From Kiritimatiellales bacterium (lineage in GTDB: Bacteria > Verrucomicrobiota > Kiritimatiellia > Kiritimatiellales > Pontiellaceae), in the NCBI GenBank assembly GCA_030630445.1, contig DAOVNC010000003.1:1-29985 (forward strand): DNA of 29,985 nt, in the 5' to 3' direction. A program made the position numbers and the translations under genes. A model generated the notes under the pieces. The model did no database searches, was not told where the DNA came from, and worked only from the letters and a program-made list of their open reading frames with translations. This document shows, in pieces, positions 15,371-21,356 of this stretch (the first letter of the stretch is position 1; each line of letters opens with the position of its first letter).

Positions 15371-15706
15371 TCACTTCTTCCGTCGCGGATGTGGCTTCGG
15401 CTTGGGTTCTGGCAACTCTTTGACGGTCAGCTTCACCAAGTTTCCCATCCATTCCCTATCCTCAAGCTGATCTTCTATAAGAAAATATGGCTTTGCGCCT
15501 GGGTAGGGAGGAGCTTCAACTACATCTTCGATAAATGATCGGCCCGCGTCGGTCGGTTTTAGAAACAATTGGTCGTTGCATACCAGGGCCATTATTTTCC
15601 CATCGCAATAAAGAGCATACTCGCCAAACATGGCCTTGTATGTGATCTCGCCTGCATCTTCCATTTGTTCAGCGATGAATTCAACAATGTGCAAACCTGA
15701 TGCCAT
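15371..15706 (-). CDS. TfoX/Sxy N-terminal domain protein
   Basis: This 111-residue protein carries only the TfoX N-terminal domain: ITYKAMFGEYALYCDGKIMALVCND, then LFLKPTDAGRSFI and PPYPGAKPYFLIEDQLED. The C-terminal TfoX domain of the competence activator is absent, and the tail is short and basic (PKPKPHPRRKK). Single-domain versions are widespread and mostly of unknown function; a role in natural competence is only suggested by the prepilin peptidase upstream. A good ribosome site (AGGAAAGGAGC) precedes the ATG at 15706. It is the last gene of the minus-strand group prepilin peptidase, lipoprotein, tatA, tfoX-like. Confidence 0.82.
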   Translation of the reverse strand: MASGLHIVEFIAEQMEDAGEITYKAMFGEYALYCDGKIMALVCNDQLFLKPTDAGRSFIEDVVEAPPYPGAKPYFLIEDQLEDREWMGNLVKLTVKELPEPKPKPHPRRKK

Positions 15707-15719
15707 TCCAGCTCCTTTC

Positions 15720-15989
15720 CTATCCCGGGGTCGTTTCAGATTCTTCTTTGCCCTCTTCGGTTGAAGCTTCCGGCTCGGGCGTGGTCGTTTCCTTTTGGAC
15801 CTCTTCCTGGACGCTGCGGATTTCCTTTTCGAGATCCTCTTTGCCCTTCTTGAATTCGCCGAGGCTCTTGCCCAGCGAACGCGAGAGTTCGGGAAGCTTC
15901 TTTGCGCCGAACAGCAACAGGATGATGAAAAGGATCAGCAGCACTTCCGGGCCGCCCTGCATTCCGGGTATTAAAGCGATTGCACTCAT
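15720..15989 (-). CDS. tatA: Sec-independent (Tat) translocase protein TatA
   Basis: This 89-residue TatA/B-type component of the twin-arginine exporter has a single N-terminal helix (GPEVLLILFIILLLFGAKKLPEL), the conserved FGxxKLPELSRSLG hinge, then an amphipathic helix (KSLGEFKKGKEDLEKEIRSV) and a Glu/Thr-rich tail (TTTPEPEASTEEGKEESETT). Size and the hinge favour TatA over TatB. No tatC or second tatA/B is in the window. The ribosome site AGGAGGAG precedes the ATG at 15989. It starts nine bases after the lipoprotein gene's stop and ends 13 bases before the TfoX-like gene. Confidence 0.9.
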   Translation of the reverse strand: MSAIALIPGMQGGPEVLLILFIILLLFGAKKLPELSRSLGKSLGEFKKGKEDLEKEIRSVQEEVQKETTTPEPEASTEEGKEESETTPG

Positions 15990-15998
15990 GGTCTCCTC

Positions 15999-16451
15999 CT
16001 AATATGAAGCCGACGTTCCTGCGTCGGGCTTGTACAAAATAAACACCTGCGTTGGTCCGGTGCCTTGTGCCGCGCGAATCTCCAACGTTTCGCCTTTCAT
16101 GGATGCCAGCAGGCGAAAGGACTGTTTCGCCATCTCGGCCTTGGTGACCTGCCACCCGTGGGTAGCCAAAACATTATTATATCGGCGAAGAACCGTCTTG
16201 AATTCCATCTTCGTTTTTAGGCCAACCCCAATCAAAGAGCTTTGTGGAATTCGCCCATGTGCATCGAGCTCCATCAGACCTTCCAGCAACAGGTACTCGG
16301 GAAACTGCAGGGATTCCGGGCGCAGCCCCGCTTCCAGAAAGAGCATGACATCCTCTTCATGGATAACGGCCGGCTTTTCCGCCGAAGCACAACCCCAAAG
16401 CAAGAGGAGCGCCACGATCTGAAAAATGCAAACTGAAAGTCGTCGAGCCAT
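15999..16451 (-). CDS. putative lipoprotein, unassigned
   Basis: I do not recognise this 150-residue protein. It starts at 16451 (the codons upstream read through non-conserved sequence into the prepilin peptidase). It has a lipoprotein signal, MARRLSVCIFQIVALLLLWG followed by C and ASAEK, with lipobox LLWGC at about 17-21. The rest is acidic to neutral and mixed, with EEDVMLFLEAGLRPESLQFPEYL, then a segment resembling a small ligand-binding or secretion-accessory domain (HGWQVTKAEMAKQSFRLLASM) and a C-terminus ending GTSASY. The gene sits between prepilin peptidase and tatA, so an envelope or secretion-linked role is inferred. The ribosome site is weak. Confidence 0.65.
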   Translation of the reverse strand: MARRLSVCIFQIVALLLLWGCASAEKPAVIHEEDVMLFLEAGLRPESLQFPEYLLLEGLMELDAHGRIPQSSLIGVGLKTKMEFKTVLRRYNNVLATHGWQVTKAEMAKQSFRLLASMKGETLEIRAAQGTGPTQVFILYKPDAGTSASY

Positions 16452-16494
16452 AAAATTCTTTTTAGGTTCAGTATTCAAGTAAAGCGGTTCCTGC

Positions 16495-17331
16495 CTAAAG
16501 CCCTGATGCACCGGTGATCCATTCCCGATAGGCATCCCACAACGCGGAACCACCCAGCACCCAAATGATGGCTGCCAGCGCAATGTACGGACCGAACGGA
16601 ATCTTGCTCTGCAACTCCTTCTTGCCGGTTGCAATAAAGGTGACTCCAATAATGGAACCGAGCAGCGACGAAACAAAGACGATAAACACGATCGACTCCA
16701 AACCGAGAAACGCACCCAGTGCCCCCATCAGTTTGACGTCGCCAAAGCCCATCGCATCCTTTTTCAGGATCAACTTGCCAAAGAAGCCGACAGACCAGAG
16801 CAACCCGAAACCAAAGGCCATGCCGATGAGCGACTGGATCAATCCGGCAATATGACCTTCCACGCCATGCATGGAGGGAATCAGGAAACTAATGATGGGG
16901 CCAACGATCATTCCACCGATGGTGCAGCGGTCGGGAATCCACATCTCATCGATATCCACAAAACTGCCCAATACCAGACCAAACATCAGTACCCAGTAAG
17001 CGACGAAACTAAAATCCAACCCGCTTTCCACAAACAACGGATGCTTCAGCCAAACCCAGACAAACAAGATCGCGGTGAGCAGTTCGATGGAGGGATAGCG
17101 TGCGGAGATCGGGGCTTTGCACTCGCGGCATTTTGCGCCTAGCATCAGCCATCCAAAAATCGGGATATTGTCATACCACTTGATGTCGGTCATGCACTTC
17201 GGGCAGCGCGACCGCGGTTTCACCACCGATAGCTCGGCGGGTATGCGATAGATGCAAACGTTCAGGAAACTGCCTAGGCAGGCCCCAAACATGAACACGA
17301 CAAATGTGAAGTACCAATCAATAAATTCCAT
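16495..17331 (-). CDS. pilD: prepilin peptidase (type IV leader peptidase / N-methyltransferase)
   Basis: This 278-residue inner-membrane aspartyl protease cleaves type IV prepilins or type II secretion pseudopilins and N-methylates the new end. The N-terminal GACLGSFLNVCIYRIP is the usual opening. Two CxxC pairs (C43/C46 RCPKC, C68/C71 KCREC) bind zinc in the cytoplasmic domain. Catalytic aspartates are in SFVDIDEMWIPD (D126/D128) and GFGDVKLMGALGA (D198). Several membrane helices follow. I start at 17331 (MEFIDWYF); residues upstream derive from a period-7 repeat and are not coding. No pilin or assembly gene is in the window, so whether it serves pili, secretion or both is open. Confidence 0.93.
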   Translation of the reverse strand: MEFIDWYFTFVVFMFGACLGSFLNVCIYRIPAELSVVKPRSRCPKCMTDIKWYDNIPIFGWLMLGAKCRECKAPISARYPSIELLTAILFVWVWLKHPLFVESGLDFSFVAYWVLMFGLVLGSFVDIDEMWIPDRCTIGGMIVGPIISFLIPSMHGVEGHIAGLIQSLIGMAFGFGLLWSVGFFGKLILKKDAMGFGDVKLMGALGAFLGLESIVFIVFVSSLLGSIIGVTFIATGKKELQSKIPFGPYIALAAIIWVLGGSALWDAYREWITGASGL

Positions 17332-17343
17332 GCGTCTGTTTTC

Positions 17344-17414
17344 CGTATTACGTATTACGTATTGCGTATTGCGTATTGCGAGACTGCCGGGGGTAGTAGG
17401 CAATACGAAGTACG
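17344..17414 (-). repeat. heptad repeat hairpin between prepilin peptidase and aroE
   Basis: Five tandem 7-base units (CGTATTA twice, CGTATTG three times) cover 17344-17378. A 20-base spacer is followed by CAATACGAAGTACG (17401-17414), which is the reverse complement of two units with two mismatches. The arms can form a long hairpin. It lies between the aroE stop and the prepilin peptidase start. Confidence 0.75.
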
Positions 17415-17415
17415 A

Positions 17416-18276
17416 TTATTTCCCGTATACTGCACTTTCAAGCGCCTTCCGCATCGCCGGAACCGACGGTTCCTCGCCCGTCCAGATTTCGAAGGCGCGC
17501 GCACCTTGATGCAAGAGCATCCCCAGACCATTAGCAATCTCTGCGCCAGCCTCGCGTGCGGTAGCGAGGAATGCGGTTTCCGGATACATGTAGATGAGGT
17601 CGAAAACGCGTTGTCCTGCGCGGAACGCCTCCGGCGGCAGCAGCGACGAGTCGTCTTTCTTCATGCCAACAGGGGAAGCCTGCACCACTAGGTCGACCGC
17701 ACGGCACAGTTCAATTTGCTCCGGTTTTTCCAAGGCTTGAACCACTTCTACCTGAGGGGTCAGTCCTATTATTTCGTCATTTAGCTTTTGAACCCGTTCC
17801 GCATCGATATCGGCGAGCACGAGGTGTTTTACTCCCTGGCTCGCCGCTTGCAATGCAGTTGCCCGCCCTGCTCCGCCGCAGCCGAGCACAAAGACCGAGT
17901 CCCCTTCGACTGTTTTTCCAAAGGCCTCTTCCAGCGCCTTGAGAAACCCATAACCGTCGGTGTTATGCCCGACCATGCCGTCTTCGTTAAACTCGATGGT
18001 ATTGGCCGCGCCGAAAAGCCTGGCGCTTTCGTCGAGCTTTTCCAATCCGTGGAAAGCAATCTCCTTGTGCGGCACGGTCAGGTTGACGCCCGCAAAGCCC
18101 ATCAGCGCAATTGCAGGCAGGACTTCCATCAACCGATCGGGATGAACGTCGAGTGCCAAGTAGATCCCATCGAAGCCCAACTCCCGCATCGATGCATTAT
18201 GCATTACCGGCGACAGCGTGTGCCCGATCGGGTGCCCCAGCACGGCAAACGGCTTGGTGTGTCCGCTCAGATTCAT
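17416..18276 (-). CDS. aroE: shikimate dehydrogenase
   Basis: This 286-residue NADPH-dependent enzyme reduces 3-dehydroshikimate to shikimate in aromatic amino-acid synthesis. The substrate motif GHPIGHTLSPVMHN is at 14-27, the catalytic lysine is K71 in NLTVPHK, D107 is in NTDGYGF, the nucleotide motif GCGGAGRA is at 132-139, and the C-terminal block NGLGMLLHQGARAFEIWTG is intact. The ATG directly follows the leuA TAA (TAAATG), so it is translationally coupled to leuA. It should thus share the leucine attenuator upstream, an unusual link between the leucine and aromatic pathways. Confidence 0.95.
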   Translation of the reverse strand: MNLSGHTKPFAVLGHPIGHTLSPVMHNASMRELGFDGIYLALDVHPDRLMEVLPAIALMGFAGVNLTVPHKEIAFHGLEKLDESARLFGAANTIEFNEDGMVGHNTDGYGFLKALEEAFGKTVEGDSVFVLGCGGAGRATALQAASQGVKHLVLADIDAERVQKLNDEIIGLTPQVEVVQALEKPEQIELCRAVDLVVQASPVGMKKDDSSLLPPEAFRAGQRVFDLIYMYPETAFLATAREAGAEIANGLGMLLHQGARAFEIWTGEEPSVPAMRKALESAVYGK

Positions 18277-19968
18277 TTATACATTCTCCGCTATGATCGC
18301 GTGACACCTATTCAACCCGGCCACAATGGCCTTGACTGCCGCCTGGTCAATATTGGAGTCGGATCCAACTCCAAAAACAACGCCCCTTTCCGGGATTTCA
18401 AGCGGCACATACGCCATGGCTTTCGCATCCGCTCCTTCCCCGATGGCCTGTTCATGATAGTCGTTGACGCTGAAAGCCACCTCCACAATCTGGTTGATGG
18501 CGTTCACGAATGCCGAGATCGGGCCGTTGCCATCGGCTTCAACCATTTTCTCTTCGCCATTAACCTTCACCTTCACTTCACCGTGGATGAAGGTCGGATC
18601 ATTATCGTCAGGACGCGGCCAGTAGCCGACTAGCTCGTACGGTCCTTCCGGCGAAACAAACTCGTTCTGGAATACCGTGTGCACTTCGTCCGCACTGATT
18701 TCGCGACCGACCGATTCGCTATAGCTTTGGACATGTCGGCCAAGCTCCGGTTGCATCGCCTTCGGGATCTCAATGCCAAAGTCCTGTTCAAGCACCCATG
18801 CAATCCCGCCCTTGCCGGACTGCGAGTTGATGCGGATGAGCCGTTCGAACTTGCGGCCGAGGTCGGCCGGGTCGATGTGGAGATACGGAATCTTCCAGCC
18901 CATGCCAAAGCGTTCGGGCGCTTCGGAAAGTTTGTGCACGCCTTTGTTGATGGCATCTTGGTGCGACCCGGAAAATGCGGTAAAGGCATACGCACCCGCA
19001 TACGGCTGGCGATAGTAGATCGGCATGCCGGTCAAGCGTTCAACCGTTTCCGCGACATGCGCGAGATCGGAAAAATCCATCCCCGTGTCAATGCCGCGCG
19101 CGTAGAGGTTGTTGATACAGGTCACGAGGTCGACGTTGCCCGTCCGCTCGCCGTGCCCGAAGAGCGTGCCCTCGACGCGGTCGGCACCCGCCATGAGCGC
19201 AAGCTCCGTAGCGGCCACGGCCATGCCTTGGTCGTTGTGCGAGTGGAGCGAAACCGTGACGCAATCGCGCCGCGAAAAGTTGCGGCAGAAATATTCAATC
19301 ATATCCGCATAATGGTTCGGAGGGCGGCGCTCGACAGTGGCCGGGAGATTCATGATAAGCGGCTTTTCGGGCGTTCCCTTGCCCCATGCATCAAATACCG
19401 CTTCACAGATTTCGAGACCGAATCCGAGATCGGTGTCCGTGAACTCTTCGGGCGAAAATTCATAGCGGATGTCCGACTCCGACATCGCATCGGCCAGCTC
19501 GCGAATCTGTTTCGTGGCCGCCACCACCGTTTCGACGGTCTGCGCACGATCCAATCCAAAAACCTGCGTCATGTGGAGTTCCGACGGGGCGATGTAGGCA
19601 TGCACGATGCCCTGCTTGCAACCCTTGAACGCCTCCAAGGTTCGTTCGATCAAATGAGGCCGGCACTGCGTAAGCCCCATAATGAAGACATCGTCCGGAA
19701 TAAGATTCTCCTCGATCAAACGACGGAAGAAATCAAACTCATCCTTACTGGCCGAAGGGAAGCCGACTTCGATGTGCTTGAAGCCGATATCGCAGAGCAT
19801 CTTGAAATATTCGAGTTTTTGATCCGGACCCATCGGATCGGGCAGCGCCTGGTTTCCATCGCGCATATCCACCGAACACCATTGCGGCGAGGTGGTAATG
19901 CTCTTGCTGGGCCATTGGCGGTCGGGAAGATTGATCATCTCCGGAATCTTGTATTTTGGTACACTCAT
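18277..19968 (-). CDS. leuA: 2-isopropylmalate synthase (long, IPMS2 type)
   Basis: This 563-residue enzyme condenses acetyl-CoA with 2-oxoisovalerate, the first step of leucine synthesis. The catalytic domain has MRDGNQAL (R36, D37), QCRPHLIERT and the metal-binding SLHSHND (H242, H244). The C-terminal part from about 430 on is the leucine-sensing regulatory domain (YELVGYWPRPDDNDPTFIHGE, GNGPISAFVNAI). Length and the N-terminal KYKIPEMINLPDRQWPSK match the Mycobacterium-like IPMS2 group. Expected control is double: feedback inhibition of the enzyme and the attenuator at 20110-20241. The ribosome site is AGGAGAG. A palindromic repeat (20051-20101) sits in the leader. Confidence 0.95.
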   Translation of the reverse strand: MSVPKYKIPEMINLPDRQWPSKSITTSPQWCSVDMRDGNQALPDPMGPDQKLEYFKMLCDIGFKHIEVGFPSASKDEFDFFRRLIEENLIPDDVFIMGLTQCRPHLIERTLEAFKGCKQGIVHAYIAPSELHMTQVFGLDRAQTVETVVAATKQIRELADAMSESDIRYEFSPEEFTDTDLGFGLEICEAVFDAWGKGTPEKPLIMNLPATVERRPPNHYADMIEYFCRNFSRRDCVTVSLHSHNDQGMAVAATELALMAGADRVEGTLFGHGERTGNVDLVTCINNLYARGIDTGMDFSDLAHVAETVERLTGMPIYYRQPYAGAYAFTAFSGSHQDAINKGVHKLSEAPERFGMGWKIPYLHIDPADLGRKFERLIRINSQSGKGGIAWVLEQDFGIEIPKAMQPELGRHVQSYSESVGREISADEVHTVFQNEFVSPEGPYELVGYWPRPDDNDPTFIHGEVKVKVNGEEKMVEADGNGPISAFVNAINQIVEVAFSVNDYHEQAIGEGADAKAMAYVPLEIPERGVVFGVGSDSNIDQAAVKAIVAGLNRCHAIIAENV

Positions 19969-20050
19969 TTTTCTCTCCTAAAATGGGGTGTAATCTAAAC
20001 AACCCCGGTTTTATTATCCATTCTATTTCCTTAAAAAGCTTAGCTTTTAC

Positions 20051-20101
20051 GTGGGGCAGACTTTCCAGTCTGCCCAGCGCAGGCTGGAAAGCCCGCGCCA
20101 C
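20051..20101. repeat. two-hairpin palindromic element, copy 1
   Basis: Bounded by GTGG (20051-20054) and CCAC (20098-20101). It contains GGCAGACT-TTCC-AGTCTGCC and a second hairpin around GGCTGGAAAGCC. A second copy with the same layout and most of the same bases is at 24764-24824. This copy lies in the leuA leader, after the attenuation terminator. Confidence 0.75.
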
Positions 20102-20109
20102 AACAACAC

Positions 20110-20144
20110 AAAAAAGCCTCCACAGGTTTCCCGGCGGAGGCTTT
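20110..20144 (-). terminator. leuA attenuator terminator
   Basis: Minus-strand stem AAAGCCTCC / GGAGGCTTT (20136-20144 against 20113-20121), 14-base loop, then six T residues (20110-20115). It lies between the leader peptide (stop at 20167) and leuA, 142 bases before the leuA ATG. The 5' arm (complement of 20134-20140) can alternatively pair with GCGGAGG (20181-20187) inside the leader. Confidence 0.8.
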
Positions 20145-20166
20145 CCAAATCGGTTTGTTCAACAAA

Positions 20167-20241
20167 CTACAGGCAGGCCACCTCCGCAGGATCATTCCCA
20201 GTGAGTAGTAGGCCTAGCAAGTTGTTGAATTCTGTTTTCAT
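20167..20241 (-). CDS. leuL: leucine leader peptide (leuA attenuation)
   Basis: A 24-codon frame on the leuA strand reads MKTEF, then NNLLGLLLTGNDP, then AEVACL. Five of six consecutive codons (20211 to about 20220 and on) are leucine, TTG CTA GGC CTA CTA CTC, three of them CTA. This is the hallmark of a leader that senses charged tRNA-Leu. The frame can be extended in phase to ATG at 20256 (five more residues), where AAGGGG gives a ribosome site. The promoter candidate at 20252-20280 favours the shorter form near the transcript's 5' end. AGGCC within the leucine codons can pair with GGCCT near the stop, and GCGGAGG near the stop can pair with the terminator's 5' arm. Stalling at leucine codons would thus favour antitermination. 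No homologue comparison was possible. Confidence 0.78.
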   Translation of the reverse strand: MKTEFNNLLGLLLTGNDPAEVACL

Positions 20242-20251
20242 AACGATGCGG

Positions 20252-20280
20252 AACATAGGCTCCGCCCCTTGAACTGTCAA
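20252..20280 (-). promoter_or_regulatory. candidate promoter of leuA-aroE with leader
   Basis: Minus-strand TTGACA (20275-20280), a 17-base spacer and TATGTT (20252-20257). Transcription would start near 20245, four or five bases before the leader ATG at 20241, giving an almost leaderless leader peptide. The alternative is an upstream promoter and use of the ATG at 20256. Confidence 0.5.
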
Positions 20281-20604
20281 ACCCCAATAGGTTTCATTTC
20301 CAACTGACTGGAACCCACTATTGCTCCTGCATGAATATATTGTGACTCAGCAGGAGGGGTTGATGGCCGCAAAGGAAGGAATAACGCGAATGGTGTAGAG
20401 AACGCTTCACCCCGCAGGGGAAAGCGTTGCCCTGCCGCAAAGCACCGCCTCCCTTCGGGTAGGCGGTCTCTACACCTCGACTGATCGTCTCAATATTTAT
20501 CCGCCGGATCTATAGTGGTGGGTTGAAATATGAACTCCTAGTTTCAAATGGATGGGAATTGTGCCTATGCTGTCGCCAATATTTAACAACGGAAAGGAAC
20601 GGTT
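20281..20604. other. intergenic region between leuA leader and bcp
   Basis: No gene is seen in these 324 bases. The notable contents are a three-way-junction type palindrome at 20392-20476 and the ribosome site AAGGAA for bcp at 20593-20598. A rough inverted repeat pairs CAATAG near 20285 with CTATTG near 20328. Confidence 0.5.
20392..20476. repeat. palindromic element with outer stem and two inner hairpins
   Basis: Outer arms GGTGTAGAGA (20392-20401) and TCTCTACACC (20467-20476) are perfect. Inside, AACGCTT/AAGCGTT (20401-20407, 20422-20428) with an inner CCCC/GGGG, and ACCGCCT/AGGCGGT (20444-20450, 20461-20467). Together they could fold as a cloverleaf-like three-way junction. It is not a tRNA: no T-arm, anticodon or CCA pattern is visible. 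Confidence 0.65.
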
Positions 20605-21072
20605 ATGGAATCACTCGAAGGAAAGAAGGCTCCGGCATTTACGCTGGAAGGCAGCGACGGAAAGAGACATTCGATCAAGGACTATGCCGGAAAGAAGGTC
20701 GTCATCTATTTCTACCCACGAGACAATACGCCGGGTTGCACCAAGGAATCATGCGGCTTCCGAGATTTGAACAAGGATATCGCTGGCTTGAATACGGTGG
20801 TGCTCGGCGTGAGCAAGGACAGCCTCGCCTCGCACGACAAGTTTATCGAAAAGTTCAACCTGCCCTTCGTACTGCTCTCCGACCCCGACACTAAAATGAT
20901 GGAGAAATATGACGCGTTCGGCGAAAAGGTGCTCTACGGCAAAATCTCGCTCGGCACCATCCGCTCGACCGTGATCGTCGATGAAAAGGGCGTGGTCATC
21001 AAGCACTGGCGCAAGGTTCCCAAGGCCGAAGCCCACCCGCAAAAGGTGCTGGAGGTTCTGCAAGGCCTGTAG
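20605..21072 (+). CDS. bcp: thioredoxin-dependent thiol peroxidase (Bcp/PrxQ)
   Basis: This 155-residue cytoplasmic peroxiredoxin reduces hydrogen peroxide and organic hydroperoxides. The peroxidatic cysteine is C45 and the resolving cysteine C50 in YPRDNTPGCTKESC, the atypical two-cysteine Bcp arrangement with five residues between. The N-terminal APAFTLEGSDGK and the SDPDTKMMEKYDAFGEK segment are typical. The ribosome site AAGGAA is well placed. It is a single gene, followed by a 24-base inverted repeat rather than a clear terminator; the repeat's stem may end transcription. Confidence 0.95.
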   Translation: MESLEGKKAPAFTLEGSDGKRHSIKDYAGKKVVIYFYPRDNTPGCTKESCGFRDLNKDIAGLNTVVLGVSKDSLASHDKFIEKFNLPFVLLSDPDTKMMEKYDAFGEKVLYGKISLGTIRSTVIVDEKGVVIKHWRKVPKAEAHPQKVLEVLQGL

Positions 21073-21081
21073 GCCTCAAAC

Positions 21082-21190
21082 GTAGACGGAGCATCCTGCT
21101 CCGTTCAGGAAGAACACAGGGCATTTCTACCCGTTGCAAGGATGAAGCAATGCACAAGCCCACTCCAACGGAGCAGGATGCTCCGTCTAC
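21082..21190. repeat. 24-base perfect inverted repeat
   Basis: Arms 21082-21105 and 21167-21190 are exact reverse complements over 24 bases. Each arm also contains a palindrome, GGAGCA-TCC-TGCTCC. The 61-base centre has no frame of note. It begins 10 bases after the bcp stop. No transposase or target duplication is seen. Confidence 0.8.
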
Positions 21191-21298
21191 AAAAGCACCC
21201 CTGATTCCAGAGGCGTTTTTTCTCTTCCTAAATGCTGTCATTGCCTACACATCTCTTTTAATGTGCCCAAAGATTGGAACGGAGCAATCCGCCTAGTC

Positions 21299-21313
21299 TG
21301 GCACAACATCTGC
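21299..21313 (+). promoter_or_regulatory. candidate sigma-54 promoter of the autotransporter gene
   Basis: TGGCAC-AACAT-CTGC fits the -24/-12 sigma-54 pattern (GG and GC elements ten bases apart), with one change from TTGC. The predicted start is about 21325, giving a leader of about 30 bases to the ATG at 21357, with AAAGGGG as ribosome site. No convincing -35/-10 pair was found here. Confidence 0.35.
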
Positions 21314-21356
21314 GTATGTGATGGGGTGTTTATCTTTAACCATAAAGGGGCAAGTC

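Noticed and set aside
17344..17414. CRISPR array
   Set aside because: Units are 7 bases with no spacers, so it is a short tandem repeat, not a CRISPR.
20110..20260. T-box riboswitch upstream of leuA
   Set aside because: No T-box motif of the AGGGTGGNACCGCG type and no stem I specifier layout; the Leu-rich leader peptide explains the terminator better.
20392..20476. tRNA gene
   Set aside because: The three-way fold has no T-loop consensus, anticodon arm length or acceptor pattern.
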